Origin: Chiridota heheva
Taxonomy: Eukaryota; Echinodermata; Holothuroidea; Apodida; Chiridotidae
Direction of reading: 5' to 3'
Length of the DNA: 64,000 nt
Assembly: GCA_020152595.1 (NCBI GenBank)
Contig: JAIGNY010004316.1
Coordinates: 77,001-141,000 of the forward strand
The translations under genes were made by a program, and so were the position numbers. The notes under the pieces were generated by a model, which saw only the letters and a list, made by a program, of their open reading frames with translations, was not told the origin of the DNA and made no database searches. Shown here piece after piece: positions 44,113 through 53,919 of the stretch. The number at the start of each line of letters is the position of its first letter. The stretch's first letter is position 1.

Positions 44113-44730
44113 TTACTCAATTGTGTACTTAAAAAGTGGTCCACTTTTTAACACAAGTTTAGCATACATTGTACTTGATAGCTTATCACGGATTTCTTGC
44201 CACTTTTCTTGTGGAATGCCACTGTTTTCTTTCATAACTAGATTAAAGCAATGAGCTGACTTGCAGTGATATAAAGCAATTCACTCAGTCTGTTCAAGTA
44301 CATCAGTAACAACCGAGTTCCATTTTTGAGTTAACACCCATAGCAAGTGCTGATGATGTCTACCTGAAAAAGCTCAATTTGATAATTCTCTCCTCTTTTT
44401 CACAAGGTTACTTTCTGCAGAACAATCATCGACTATGTAGAGGGTAGGTATACCTTGGTAGAGCTTGCTTATGATTTCAAGATATTTTTGCAATTTATCT
44501 CCAGAGGGATCTAAAATGAAGACATTGCAGTCGTCAGAAAGGGACTCGCGTTGTAAGTATGTGTGATTGTAAGACCAGATGGGGCATAATATGAAAATTC
44601 TTGCAAATACGCCTGAATAGTTGGTTTCTAATAGGTTCAACACATACTGCGTCTTTCCAGAGCCTGTTTTGCCGCATATAATTGCAGTGTGGGGATCTCT
44701 TGGTAAGTCCACTTTTATATAGGTTTTACA
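44113..44730 (-). pseudogene. Polinton packaging ATPase (FtsK/HerA type)
   Basis: Would pump the DNA into the capsid. Walker A is intact (CGKTGSGKTQYVLNLLE). A hydrophobic strand (ARIFILCPIW) is followed by Walker B-like TLYIVDDCSAE. A TGA at about 44378 interrupts before the conserved FSGRHHQHSLWVLTQKWNS segment, the ATPase sensor region; a second TGA at about 44283 replaces a likely Trp. The frame then runs to TAA at 44113-44115. Both lesions are single stops with no shift. The start codon is unclear: ATG at about 44740 is followed by TAA after an apparent small deletion. It lies 20 bp downstream of the MCP stop. Confidence 0.85.
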
Positions 44731-44731
44731 T

Positions 44732-46025
44732 CTAACTCCACACTCTGGCTAGGCGACCGTTCTTGATAACCAGTTGTTTATCCGAGAGGACGAAGTAGTA
44801 TATAATCACTGTACCTTCATCTACAGGAGTGCGGTTGATTTTCAAAGTCATACCTACGCTGCCGTTACCCAGCTTACGACCGTTACCATGTAGAGCATCA
44901 TCATCGGTGCTGCACAGTTCAAGAACAAGTGCGTAGTATTTTTGGAGATATGTTGATAAATCGATGAAGTGTAGACCGATCTCCTTAGCAACTAAGCCTA
45001 CCTCGGGATTGAGGCCCTTACCCATAGACAATCTACCTGAGCTGAATACCTTCTTAGCCTCGTCCCAGTGCTGGTATGGGAGAACGCCTTGGGAATATAG
45101 CTGGTTAGGTACACCTTCAATGGTTACACTGACCTTAGTGATATCAGGGTTCATGAGAGTCTCAGGTTTTCGTGCAAATCCACCATCATTAAGTGGTTTG
45201 ACGAACAACAGGACAACACCGCTGGTACTGTGTCGCGGTAAATTCAAAGGGATAGTCTACACAGAGCTAGTGAGGTGTAGCATTTCTCTCCGGTGCCTCT
45301 GTATATATATATAGTTTACCAGGTACTCATTCAACATTTGATTTCGGATCTCTGCTGCAAGGCTCGCTTGATTCACAACATCAAATTCCAGAGTCAAGTT
45401 ATGTAGAGTGTAGGAAGCGTTAGAGTCACCGCTTGTAATGATAACCTTCTTGTTAGGTGCAAACTATATGATGTATTTAAACCAATCGTGCAGACCTGAG
45501 GGGTGAAATGGGGCGTGGCCACTCAAAAGACTAAAATCTAATGGCATAGCAAATCTATTGCCAAAAGCTTTAGCAATCGCGTTGTCACCCTTATTATTAT
45601 CAGCTTTATCAGCAGCACCTACACGAATGTTCTCTGCATATGCCCTGGTATTTGGTGTTATCTCTTGTGTTATTGGAGAGCCATAGGTCTGCAAAGTTGT
45701 AGAACACATCTGCGCTGTCCAAACTCATGACAACCTCACCTCCAAGTTGTACCCTAATTTGCTCACAATGTTGCGGCCTATGTTGTTGACAATAGTGCGA
45801 TTGACATCTGTGCTACTCAGAGTGATTTTGAAGGCCAGTCCGACCGTACCTGGGACAATGACATCAGGGTGCTGCAGCTTCGGGAGTTTGACAATCACGT
45901 ACTTACCTGCTGTGGCCGTTGGGGTATCAAGAGTAACTTGGTTAGTTGTGCGTGCACCTTTCCCACCCAGACCTGTGCGGGTTCTTCGCTGTAGGCGCTA
46001 GTTTCTTTCCGTAATTTATTGCCAT
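44732..46025 (-). pseudogene. Polinton major capsid protein (double jelly-roll)
   Basis: The shell-forming hexon-like protein. Start MAINYGKKLAPTAKNPHRSG is followed by a shift into TLDTPTATAGKYVIVKLPKL and VPGTVGLAFKITLSSTDVN; a further shift near 45725 leads to NTRAYAENIRVGAADKADNN and NRFAMPLDFSLLSGHAPFHP. A stop at about 45463 precedes the second jelly-roll (KKVIITSGDSNASYTLHNLT, LTLEFDVVNQASLAAEI, FARKPETLMNPDITKVSVTI, VGMTLKINRTPVDEGTVIIY). At least three shifts or stops in all. Divergent to the integrase, with only 31 bp between the two ATGs. Confidence 0.88.
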
Positions 46026-46056
46026 ATTGAATATATATGTATATGTCTAATATAAG
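46026..46056. promoter_or_regulatory. divergent MCP/integrase intergenic segment
   Basis: Only 31 bp separate the MCP start (minus) and the integrase start (plus). The segment is AT-rich with a TATATATG/ATATATATTC core, compatible with a shared TATA-like element. No other promoter evidence. Confidence 0.3.
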
Positions 46057-46374
46057 ATGAAACTAGTAGAGATATATTATAGCCCTCAGGGGTATCGGAG
46101 TGGAACTCTAGTTATAAAGAAACTTGCAAAACCTGCAAAGGTGTCTGAAGATGAATTCCGGGCTTGGCTAAAAAAGCAGGCTATGTGGCAGATCCACCTA
46201 CCTCCTTCCCGCTATATACCACGACCTAAGTTTGACATTTTTACACCAAACCAAGTCCATCAAGTCAACCTCTTGTCTCTACCACATGACAAAGTTGGAC
46301 GTAAGACTTACAAATATGCGTTAGTTGTGGTCAATGTTGCCAGTCGGTATAAAGAGGCTGATCCTTTAAATTAG
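46057..46374 (+). pseudogene. Polinton 1 integrase, N-terminal part only
   Basis: MKLVEIYYSPQGYRSGTLVI opens the N-terminal region; PPSRYIPRPKFD and PNQVHQVNLLSLPHD lead into the retrovirus-type (rve) catalytic core. At residue 71 (46267-46269) the first catalytic Asp appears as Asn (HQVNLL), and VVVNVASRYKEADPL carries another probable Asp to Asn. The frame ends at 46374, where repeat R starts, so the remaining core and any chromodomain are missing. The enzyme would have catalysed insertion with 6-bp duplication. Truncation plus active-site loss mean it is dead. Confidence 0.8.
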
Positions 46375-46378
46375 CTAT

Positions 46379-47324
46379 GGTGGGGTAGGCATGAGACCAA
46401 TATAGGCCTAGGTCTAATTAGTTTTATAGTTGGTTATCAACAAAACACCCATCAAACAAAGTCTAAACAGACTGACCAACTACCAGATAGGTGTGTATAA
46501 AACAAAGTAAAAGTAAGTTAAGTGCCAACTTGTTTAGATAGGTAGAGATACAGTAGATCAAATTGCTCACTTATTACTTTTACTTCTATTTTAATGAACT
46601 AGTAAGTTTTCAGTTTCATTCACATTTTTCTGCTCAACATCATTTACCAACAATTGCAGGCCAAACTCTTTGGAATAGGCCCATATGTTGTATAGCAGCC
46701 TGCATTTTTTATTCTATGTGTATTACTCATTAAAGTTGCTTTCAATTTGTTTGCAAAACTTTCTCAAGCTCTCAAGTTGGTTAGATAAAAAAGCTCCACT
46801 TGAAAATTTTGTTCGTGCAATTTCTCTTCTTTAGTTCTGCTCTCATTGGTTTTTGCTTTGGTATCCAATGAACAAATTATTACAGTGCTATAGTATTCCA
46901 ACTTTTATGTTGTATGATTGTTAAATATCACTGACTGTACTACAGAGTACGAATATTTTTTTAATGTAAATTACTTTTGTACCAGATATTAGTGAGCTGA
47001 ATACCTGTATATCATTTTGTAGTACACAATACCCTGGCCAAATGTTTTCTGACTCCAGGCACATGTATAATGATTTTTCTTGGCAGTGGAATGTACTATT
47101 ATCAGGTTATGAGGATATGATATGGTAATTTTAGTGTACCCTTTTTATACATACAAATTTGTCTGCCTAACCAAAAAAAAGACACAAACCCCAAGTGAAA
47201 ATTCAACATCAAAACCAGCAGACCAGGCTTTTATTTGCAGTAAACAGACATGAAAAATCAGTCTTTTACTATCCATGGGGATCTATAGTTGTTAGACTGC
47301 ATAGGAAGAACTTTAGATTTTGTT
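46379..47324. repeat. dispersed repeat R, copy 2, left part
   Basis: Co-linear with 9206-10253 and interrupted at the TTTGTT target duplication (47319-47324) by Polinton 2. Compared with copy 1 it lacks two short blocks around 46670-46700. It begins exactly where the Polinton 1 integrase breaks off. Confidence 0.88.
47319..47324. repeat. 6-bp target-site duplication, left (TTTGTT)
   Basis: Repeated at 63577-63582 directly outside the right end; 6 bp is the length produced by Polinton integrases. Copy 1 of R has TTGGTT at the homologous place (10248-10253). Confidence 0.88.
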
Positions 47325-47931
47325 AGTAGTTTAAAAAGGCGGGTTCTGGCACATTTGCCTAAATCTTCCAACACTTCGCGTGGGCTCCAAAATCTCCGGC
47401 CAAAATTTCCCCTTCCAAGGATCGCCCAAAAATTCGCCCCGGCTATTCACCCCAATTTCATCAACTTGAAACAAACAACAATTTGCCCGTCTCTTTCTTC
47501 CAAAGATCTCTTAATACTTTTCTCCGTCTACCCCGCCCATCTCCTTTCCAAATTCCCAAAGTGCTCGTCTCTCCTTCCCAAAGATCTCTCAATACTTTGC
47601 CCCGCCCCTTCCCCACCGCCCCCGCCTATCCCCGAATAATCCATTGGTTGATCCAAGTTGTGAACAAAAAATTTAAAGATCATTATTATTTTTTGAGGAC
47701 GTCATTATTTAAAGATCATTATTATTTTTTGATGACGTCATTATTTAAAGATCATTATTTTTAAATGATGCCCCATTATTCAAAGATCATTATTAGTTTT
47801 TGATGACGTCATTATTTAAAGATCATTATTTTTAGATAATGCCCCATTATTTAAAGACCGACCCCAAAGATTTGGCCACGCCCCTTGCCCGACTCGCGCC
47901 GGTTGTTTCAAGGTGAGGAATAAAATATATA
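47325..47931. repeat. Polinton 2 left terminal inverted repeat
   Basis: Matches the reverse complement of 62972-63576. Outermost bases AGTAGTTTAAAAAGGCGGG against AGTTGTTAGAAAAAGCGGG. Inside lie about five ~36-bp units of TTTAAAGATCATTATT with TTGATGACGTCATTA and, at the inner edge, CTCGCGCCGGTTGT.AAGGTG. Confidence 0.95.
47697..47811. promoter_or_regulatory. CRE/ATF-type palindromes in left TIR
   Basis: TGACGTCA occurs at 47733-47740 and 47804-47811, with a one-base variant GGACGTCA at 47697-47704, all within the tandem units of the TIR. TGACGTCA is the consensus CREB/ATF site in animals. Position just outside the first gene suggests a promoter or enhancer, but it is also simply part of the repeated unit. 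Confidence 0.4.
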
Positions 47932-48097
47932 CCTTAAGGAAAAAAATTATAATAGCTTAAAGAACATATTTTATATATATAAAAAGATCCCAATTCAAAA
48001 ACATTTAATAAATGTGAGAAATCCAATATCAAAAAATTAGCAAAAAGTTTTTTTTTTAGTAAGTTCAAAGCCTACAGGCAAAAGTTTAAAGCCTAAA

Positions 48098-48436
48098 ATG
48101 AAAGGCCCTACCTTACCAATGAAAGGCCCCAATCCTATTTCAAAGCCTACAAGTTCAAAGCCTACAAGTTCAAAGCCTAAAATGAAAGGCCCTAATCCTA
48201 TTTCAAAGCCTACAAGTTCAAGGCCTACAAGTCCAAAGCCTACAGGTACAAAGCCTACAAGTTCAAAGCCTAAAATGAAAGGCCCTATCCAACCAATGAA
48301 AGGCCCCAATCCTATTTCAAAGCCTACAAGTTCAAGGCCTACAAGTTCAAAGCCTACAGGTACAAAGCCTACAAGTTCAAAGCCTAAAATGAAAGGCCCT
48401 AATTCTATTTCAAAGCCTACAAGTTCAAAGCCTTAA
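48098..48436 (+). CDS. Lys/Pro/Ser/Thr-rich repeat protein or PolB N-terminal extension
   Basis: A 112-codon frame built from repeats of MKGPNPISKPTSSKPTS and PKPTGTKPTSSKPK. It is basic, disordered and lacks hydrophobic content. It ends at TAA 48434-48436 but stays in the same frame as the PolB segment that follows (IKGPTTDLIDYSDF), whose first available start is non-ATG. The simplest reading is that this was the N-terminal tail of the polymerase ORF, cut by one stop. A separate DNA-binding core-like protein is the alternative. Reverse-strand frames across it are shadows of the repeat. Confidence 0.55.
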   Translation: MKGPTLPMKGPNPISKPTSSKPTSSKPKMKGPNPISKPTSSRPTSPKPTGTKPTSSKPKMKGPIQPMKGPNPISKPTSSRPTSSKPTGTKPTSSKPKMKGPNSISKPTSSKP

Positions 48437-48457
48437 ATAAAAGGCCCGACAACAGAC

Positions 48458-51400
48458 TTGATAGATTATTCAGATTTTACCATAATTACAAAAATTGATT
48501 CTGCCATAAACACATTCAAAAAAACTATTAAGGAAATATATATTTTTGATGAACCGGTTCCAAGTATTTCTACGTCAATTTTACAACCAACAAAGTCAAA
48601 GTCAAAGCCAAAACCGGCGCCAAAGACTTGCACGGGCCTCCGGACTAAATTACCAACGTGGGCAAAGGATCTCCTGGAGCGTGATATGTCCAGAGAAATT
48701 AACTCTACTATTGATTCATTTAAAAAAAGGATTAAAGATGTATACGCAAAAAAGATTCACTTTCGATTAATTGAAAGTGAATCTGCGCTTAAAAGGTTTA
48801 TCATTCAATACACTATCGCTGGCCTACCAAATTATGATCCTATATCATTTTTAATTGAGGCAAAATCTTCTATCATAGACATGCTAAAAATAAATCCACA
48901 AACAAAAGTAAAACTAATTTTAAAGTGCTATATGGAAAAACATTTTATAAATACTGGCAAAGTGGAAGTAGTTCCAGCAGATTTTCATTCATCAATTAAG
49001 ATTATTTTGACTGAAACCAATATCGAAGAAATTTATGGAGAGATGGCGGACGAGGTATTGGAAAATATTATATGTTTTCAAAGACGGGGGAGTGATTATA
49101 GATTGAAATCTATAAGAAGTTTAGAAATTAACTTGGTAAAATATGAGCCAATTGCGGGGTCTTCTTTTATTCCTCTTCCTCCTTTTCTGCTTAAGAAAAA
49201 AGCGATTATCAATTTACAAAATAGCGATTCTAAATGCTTCAAATGGTGCGTTACCAGAGCTTTGAATCCAGTTGAAACCAACCCCCATCGAGTGACTGCG
49301 AAATTAATATCACAAAGCGAAAGATTTACTTAGGCCGATATTAAATTCCCAGTTGATACGAAAATGATATCTAAATTTGAGAAACAAAACGAATCCATTT
49401 CTGTCAAGGTATACGGATATGAGGGCGAGGGAGTATACCCGCTGAGAATAAGCGACTATTCATCGAGGGAAACTGTTATAGATTTAATTTTAATTTCAAG
49501 CAACGGCGTCCATCACTATTGCCTTATTAAAAATATAAGTAAATTATTATCGGCCCAAGTATCTAACAAGAAATCTAAAAGGCATTATTGTAGGAGATGC
49601 CTAAATTCTTTTTCGACTGAAATATCGTTAAACAAGCACCTTGAATATTGTACTTTAACGGAGGCGGTTAAAACGATACTTCCGGGAAAAGGGACGAGTC
49701 TGTCTTTTAACAATTTTAGCAAGTCCATGAAAGCCCCAATCGTGATTTATGCCGATTTTGAATCGTTTGTAGAAAAAATAGATTCCTGCGAACCAGATTC
49801 AATGAATAGTTATACTATGCAATATCAAAGACATACCCCCGTCGGGATTTTGTTTTTATATTAAAAGTTTTAATGGGGAAGACGATAAGATGGTGAGTTA
49901 TACGAAGAAAGAAGAAGAAGATGATATACCGCAAATATTTATAGACAACCTAGAGGATGAGGTGTGCCAATTATACGAAAAATATAAAATTCCAAAAGTG
50001 ATGATTTTTACGGAGGATGATGAAATTAATTTTCAAGACTCGCCCGTTTGTTGGATTTGTCAAAATCAGTTTACGAATAATGATAAAAAAAGTTAGAGAT
50101 CATTGTCATTTTACGGGCAGGTATAGAGGGGCCGCCCACAATAAATGTAATTTAAAGTGTGGTAAACTAAAATTGATCCCAATATTTTTTCACAATTTGT
50201 CGGGGTATGATGCCCATTTGTTTGTAAAAAGATTGGGTATACGAGAGGGAATCATAAGTTGCATCGCCGATAATGAAGACAAATATATTAGCTTCTCTAA
50301 AACTATATCCGTAGATTCTTACATGACTCAAAACGAGGAATCAAAACTTATAAAAATAGAGGTAATATTCTTAAATAGTTTTAAATTTATGCCGTCTGCC
50401 CTATCAAAATTGGCCGATAATCTCAAAAAGGATAAATTCTTAAACATTAAAAAATATTTCAAAGCTAGCATGTTAGAATTAGTCTTGAGAAAGGGAGTTT
50501 ACCCTTATGACTATGTTGATCAATTAGACAAATTAGAGGAAGACTCGCTGTCCCCAAAAAGCGCCTTTTATTCAAGACTCTACGACGAGGGTATTACTGA
50601 TGCTCAGTATCTCCACGCCCAAAAAGTATGGGCCCGCCTTAAATGTAAAAAAATAAGGACTTATCACGATTTATATCTTATGACTGACGTTTTATTGTTA
50701 GCCGATATTTTTGAAAATTTTCGAGACGTCTGCATAAAAAGTTACGACTTGGATCCAGCTCAGTATTATACATCACCAGGATTGTCTTGGGACGCGATGC
50801 TGAAAAAACCGGGTATAAAATTAAAACTCCTTCACGACCCAAATATGTTATTGATGTTTGAGGTGGGAACCAGGGGCGGTATTTCAATGATTTCAAATAG
50901 ATAAGGAGAAGCGAAATTTCAATGATTTCAAATAGATATGAAAAAGCGAAATTTCAATGATTTCAAATAGATATGGAAAAGCGAATAACTCGTATATGGG
51001 CGAAAAATACAACAAAGACGCCCCCAGCAAGCACCTAATTTATCTAGACGCTAACAACTTATACGGCTGGGCAATGAGCGAAAATCTCCCCACGGGCGGA
51101 TTTGGGTGGATGAAGAAAAAAGAACTGGTGAAATGGCAAAAATATCCATGCATACTCAAAGTCAATCTTGAATATCCAGCTAGTCTTCACGATTCCCATA
51201 ATGATTACCCATTAGCTCTAGAAGTAAAGCGAGTTAATAAAGTTGATAAATCAATTCCAAATTTGGGGGATAAAAAGAAATATGTCCTTCATCACAAGGC
51301 TTTTAAAAACTACCATCGCCTAGGAATAAAAATTGTAAAAATATACGAAGGAATTAAATTTAATGAGCGGCCATGGTTAAAAGAGTACATCGATTTAAAT

Positions 51401-52157
51401 ACCAACTTTAGAGTTCAATTTAAAAATGACTTTGAAAAGGATTTCTATAAAGGCATGAATAATTGTGTATTTGGTAAGACCATGGGAAATATTAGAAATT
51501 ATAAGGACATCAGGTTGGTAACTTCTGAGATGGCCGCTAAAAAGCTTTCAAAAAAAAAAAAACTATAAACATTGTACAATTTTTAGCGAAAATTTGTGTA
51601 CCATCCACATGAAAAAGACAAAAGTAGTATTTAACAAGCCGGTTTATTTTGGAATGTCCATTTTAGACTTGAGTAAAAAGTTAATGTACAATTTTCATTA
51701 CGACTATATTCAAGATAAGTACGGCCCCAAAGCGGCGCTTTTAATGACGGACGCGGATTCTCTATTTTACGAGATTAAAACCGAAGATTTTTATAAGGAC
51801 ATATCTCCAGACGTGGAAAGGTTTTTTGATACAAGCAATTTTCCAGAGAATCACCCCTCTGGTATAAAAGAAGGAATAAATTAAAAAGTCCCCGGCCTTT
51901 TCAAGGACGGGGCAGGAGGAAAAATTATAGCAGAGTTCGTGGTTCTTCGTCCAAAATTATACGCGTATAAAATGTTAAGCGACAAAGAACCAGAGGGACC
52001 AGAGGCCGAAGGGGCCGAGGAAAAGGTTAATAAAAAGGCCCTTTGTTCAAAGGATGATAAGCGGGTCGTAGCGCAAGATAAAATACATACTATGGGTATG
52101 GACATTGGCGATTATCAGAAGACGAAGAAATACATTTATATAAAGAGCGTATTTTAA
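48458..52157 (+). pseudogene. family B DNA polymerase (protein-primed type)
   Basis: Replicates the element. The N-terminal region includes KYEPIAGSSFIPLPPFLLKK and a WCVTRALNPVE segment typical of Polinton/adintovirus PolB. A zinc-finger-like YCRRCLNSFSTEISLNKHLE precedes ExoI YADFESFVEK (about 49748). An HNH-like DHCHFTGRYRGAAHNKCNL, ExoII FHNLSGYDAHLF (about 50188), ExoIII DLYLMTDVLLLADIF, motif A LDANNLYGWAM (about 51047), motif B NNCVFGKTMGN (about 51460) and motif C MTDADSLFY (about 51744) follow in order. Catalytic Asp residues are retained. Lesions: TAG at about 49333, +1 shifts near 49864 and 50090, a 35-bp triplication at 50881-50985, a shift in an A12 run near 51555 and TAA at about 51883. 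Confidence 0.95.
50881..50985 (+). repeat. 35-bp tandem triplication inside PolB
   Basis: ATTTCAATGATTTCAAATAG followed by ATAAGGAGAAGCGAA repeats at 50881, 50916 and 50951 with few changes. Two extra 35-bp units add 70 nt, which alone accounts for the frame change between the exonuclease and polymerase parts. Confidence 0.92.
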
Positions 52158-52292
52158 AGCTACTTGTGCATTAAAATCCTGCGCGAGTATTGTAACATTG
52201 GTGTGAGCACGCGCCCTATGAGTACTTTGGCAATTATTATCGGCCAGCTACTACAAAAAAAAAAAAAAAATTATCTATTATATTTGTTAGGG

Positions 52293-53455
52293 TTATAATT
52301 TTTCGTTTTTTTTTATGGGAATAGTCAATATGTGTAGACCATTGAAAAGAGAATGAAGATAATCTATATTTCTATTCACATCAATATCCTCGTCTCTAAT
52401 AATTAGATCTGAATTAAGGTTTGAAGCTATAATTTGTATAGAAGTACCAATTCTAGACCCAGATAGATTGTGATTAAAAAAGATGATAGTAGGATCTTGG
52501 GCGCCCGTAGGAATGATTATTCTCTTTGTATAATTTGATGAAGTATCACTCGTTATTGTAACACTCTGCGGCGAATTATTGATAAAATAACAAAACTGGG
52601 TAAAAGAGTCCCTACTATGTATAAGACTCAGAGGGTTTATATAAGTCAATCCCAAACCATACCTATGCCAAATATTATGTCTAAACAATAATATATCAAA
52701 TCTAGGTATTTCAATACCGCGTATATAAACTGACGCAGGCCCATAATTTGGAGAAACAATTATGTCAATGCTTCCAGCGGTATAACTAAGACTTTTAGTC
52801 GTAGTTCCATCGACAGTTTCACCAATAAATTTTAGCCCGCCATTTCTTGCGGTTATTTCTAAAGCATACGAACGCTCATCAGTTATTCTAAAAGATAAAA
52901 AAAAGTATTAGGTATAATATTCTTGATGTTTAACAAAGATAATCTAATCGTTAGTCCATAATCGTTAATCTTCCTCAGGTCGTGGTCAGATATATCTCTA
53001 CGTATTAATGTATGGCCAGAACCCATCCATATAGATTCCCAATGATTGTTTATGCGACTAAATCTCTCACCATTACTTTCAGCCTGGGCTATTTCTATAG
53101 GAAAAAGAGCATCAGGTTCTGGCAAATATTCAGACGAATAAAATTCATCTACATCATCACTAGTGCTCCATTCTAAGATATATTCATCACAGGCAGTAGA
53201 TATGGCAATTACATTAATTCCTATTTTATCAGCATATATTTTTGAGCATGCATCCATATCACTAGTTGGTTCGCCCAAATTTCTTATTGAATAGCCGCCC
53301 ATATTTAGTCGGTCTTTCATGGTTCTTTCTTTATTCGAGCCTGAAATGCCTAATTTTAAGCTAATCTTTTCATAGATTTGTTATACTTTTTTCTCATTTT
53401 CTCTCTCGTCTCCTTTTATATATTCGATCGAACTTCCAAATTTATTCACGGACAT
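52293..53455 (-). pseudogene. fibre-like protein 2 (anchor, one collar repeat, large head)
   Basis: Minus strand, starting 10 bp after the protease stop. The anchor MSVNKFGSSIEYIKGD matches that of fibre 1 (MPVNRFGNSINTST). After an in-frame TAA come ISLKLGISGSNKERTMKDRL and one collar-type repeat (NMGGYSIRNLGEPTSDMDAC, SKIYAD). The rest is a beta-rich head: HTLIRRDISDHDL, then after a shift at about 52890 ALEITARNGGLKFIGETVDG, SIDIIVSPNYGPASVYIRGI and YFINNSPQSVTITSDTSSNY. The head is unlike that of fibre 1. By analogy with adenovirus and phage fibres it would sit on the penton through the anchor and bind a host ligand; that is inference. Confidence 0.7.
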
Positions 53456-53465
53456 TTATTTTAGA

Positions 53466-53891
53466 CTATTTGTAATACAACGAATTTACTACGCTCTGTA
53501 AATTCTTTCCGTCGCTCATTTCCTTCAATACGTATAAACATAAAAGTCCGCAAAAAAGCTTGATTTCTTGGCTGAACTTGTTCGGTATTATAAATAATTT
53601 CACGTCCTAAATAATCGACAAGTTTTGTAGGTGGGGGAAGACCAAAGCTGTCGAAATAATATTTCTCAGAATCCCTAAATCAACAAACCCAATGAGTTCC
53701 GTCGGCTCCAAAGGTAGAATCTGGATTTAATATTCCGCATTCGTGAGTACTACTTTTACTTCGGTAAGACGTCGCGCAAAAATACCTCCCTAGAAAATGG
53801 AATCTTTTAGCGCCTTGATACCGTCTAACAATTCGAGATTATTCAGAGACTTATTGGGTAAAACCACGTTTTTGATTTTAATTTGGTTCAT
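53466..53891 (-). pseudogene. adenovirus-type cysteine protease
   Basis: Polinton maturation protease, visible only when all three frames are compared. MNQIKIKNVVLPNKSLNNLE starts at 53891. A block with a Phe-x-Arg-Asp pattern (SREVFLRDVLPK, in a second frame) comes next, then HECGILNPDSTFGADGTHWV in a third, carrying the catalytic His of GTHWV. A TGA follows, then KYYFDSFGLPPPTKLVDYLG and NTEQVQ. The Cys motif FCGLLCLYVLKEM lies in the first frame again, ending TAG 53466-53468. His and Cys of the triad are visible. At least three lesions. It would cleave capsid and core precursors during assembly. It starts 28 bp from fibre 1 on the opposite strand. Confidence 0.85.
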
Positions 53892-53919
53892 ATTTTCTTC
53901 TTCATGTACATTTAAATAA
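53892..53919. promoter_or_regulatory. 28-bp divergent protease/fibre 1 spacer
   Basis: Separates the protease ATG (minus) and fibre 1 ATG (plus). AT-rich with ATTTAAATAA. If transcription starts here the promoters must overlap the coding ends or the leaders must be very short. Confidence 0.3.

Larger units (their letters stand above)
37189..46374. mobile_element. Polinton 1, decayed and truncated
   Basis: A block of conserved Polinton genes: MCP, packaging ATPase, penton (two copies) and six further Polinton-type proteins on the minus strand, and the start of the integrase on plus. The integrase frame ends abruptly at 46374, where repeat R copy 2 begins, so DNA polymerase B, protease and the right terminus are missing from the window. 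Every gene carries stops or frameshifts. Its proteins are clearly different in sequence from the homologues in Polinton 2, so the two elements are not recent duplicates but different lineages. Confidence 0.88.

Noticed and set aside
48037-48309. Minus-strand frame of Gly/Phe/Val repeats
   Set aside because: It is the reverse complement of the Lys/Pro repeat ORF on plus, which is in frame with PolB.
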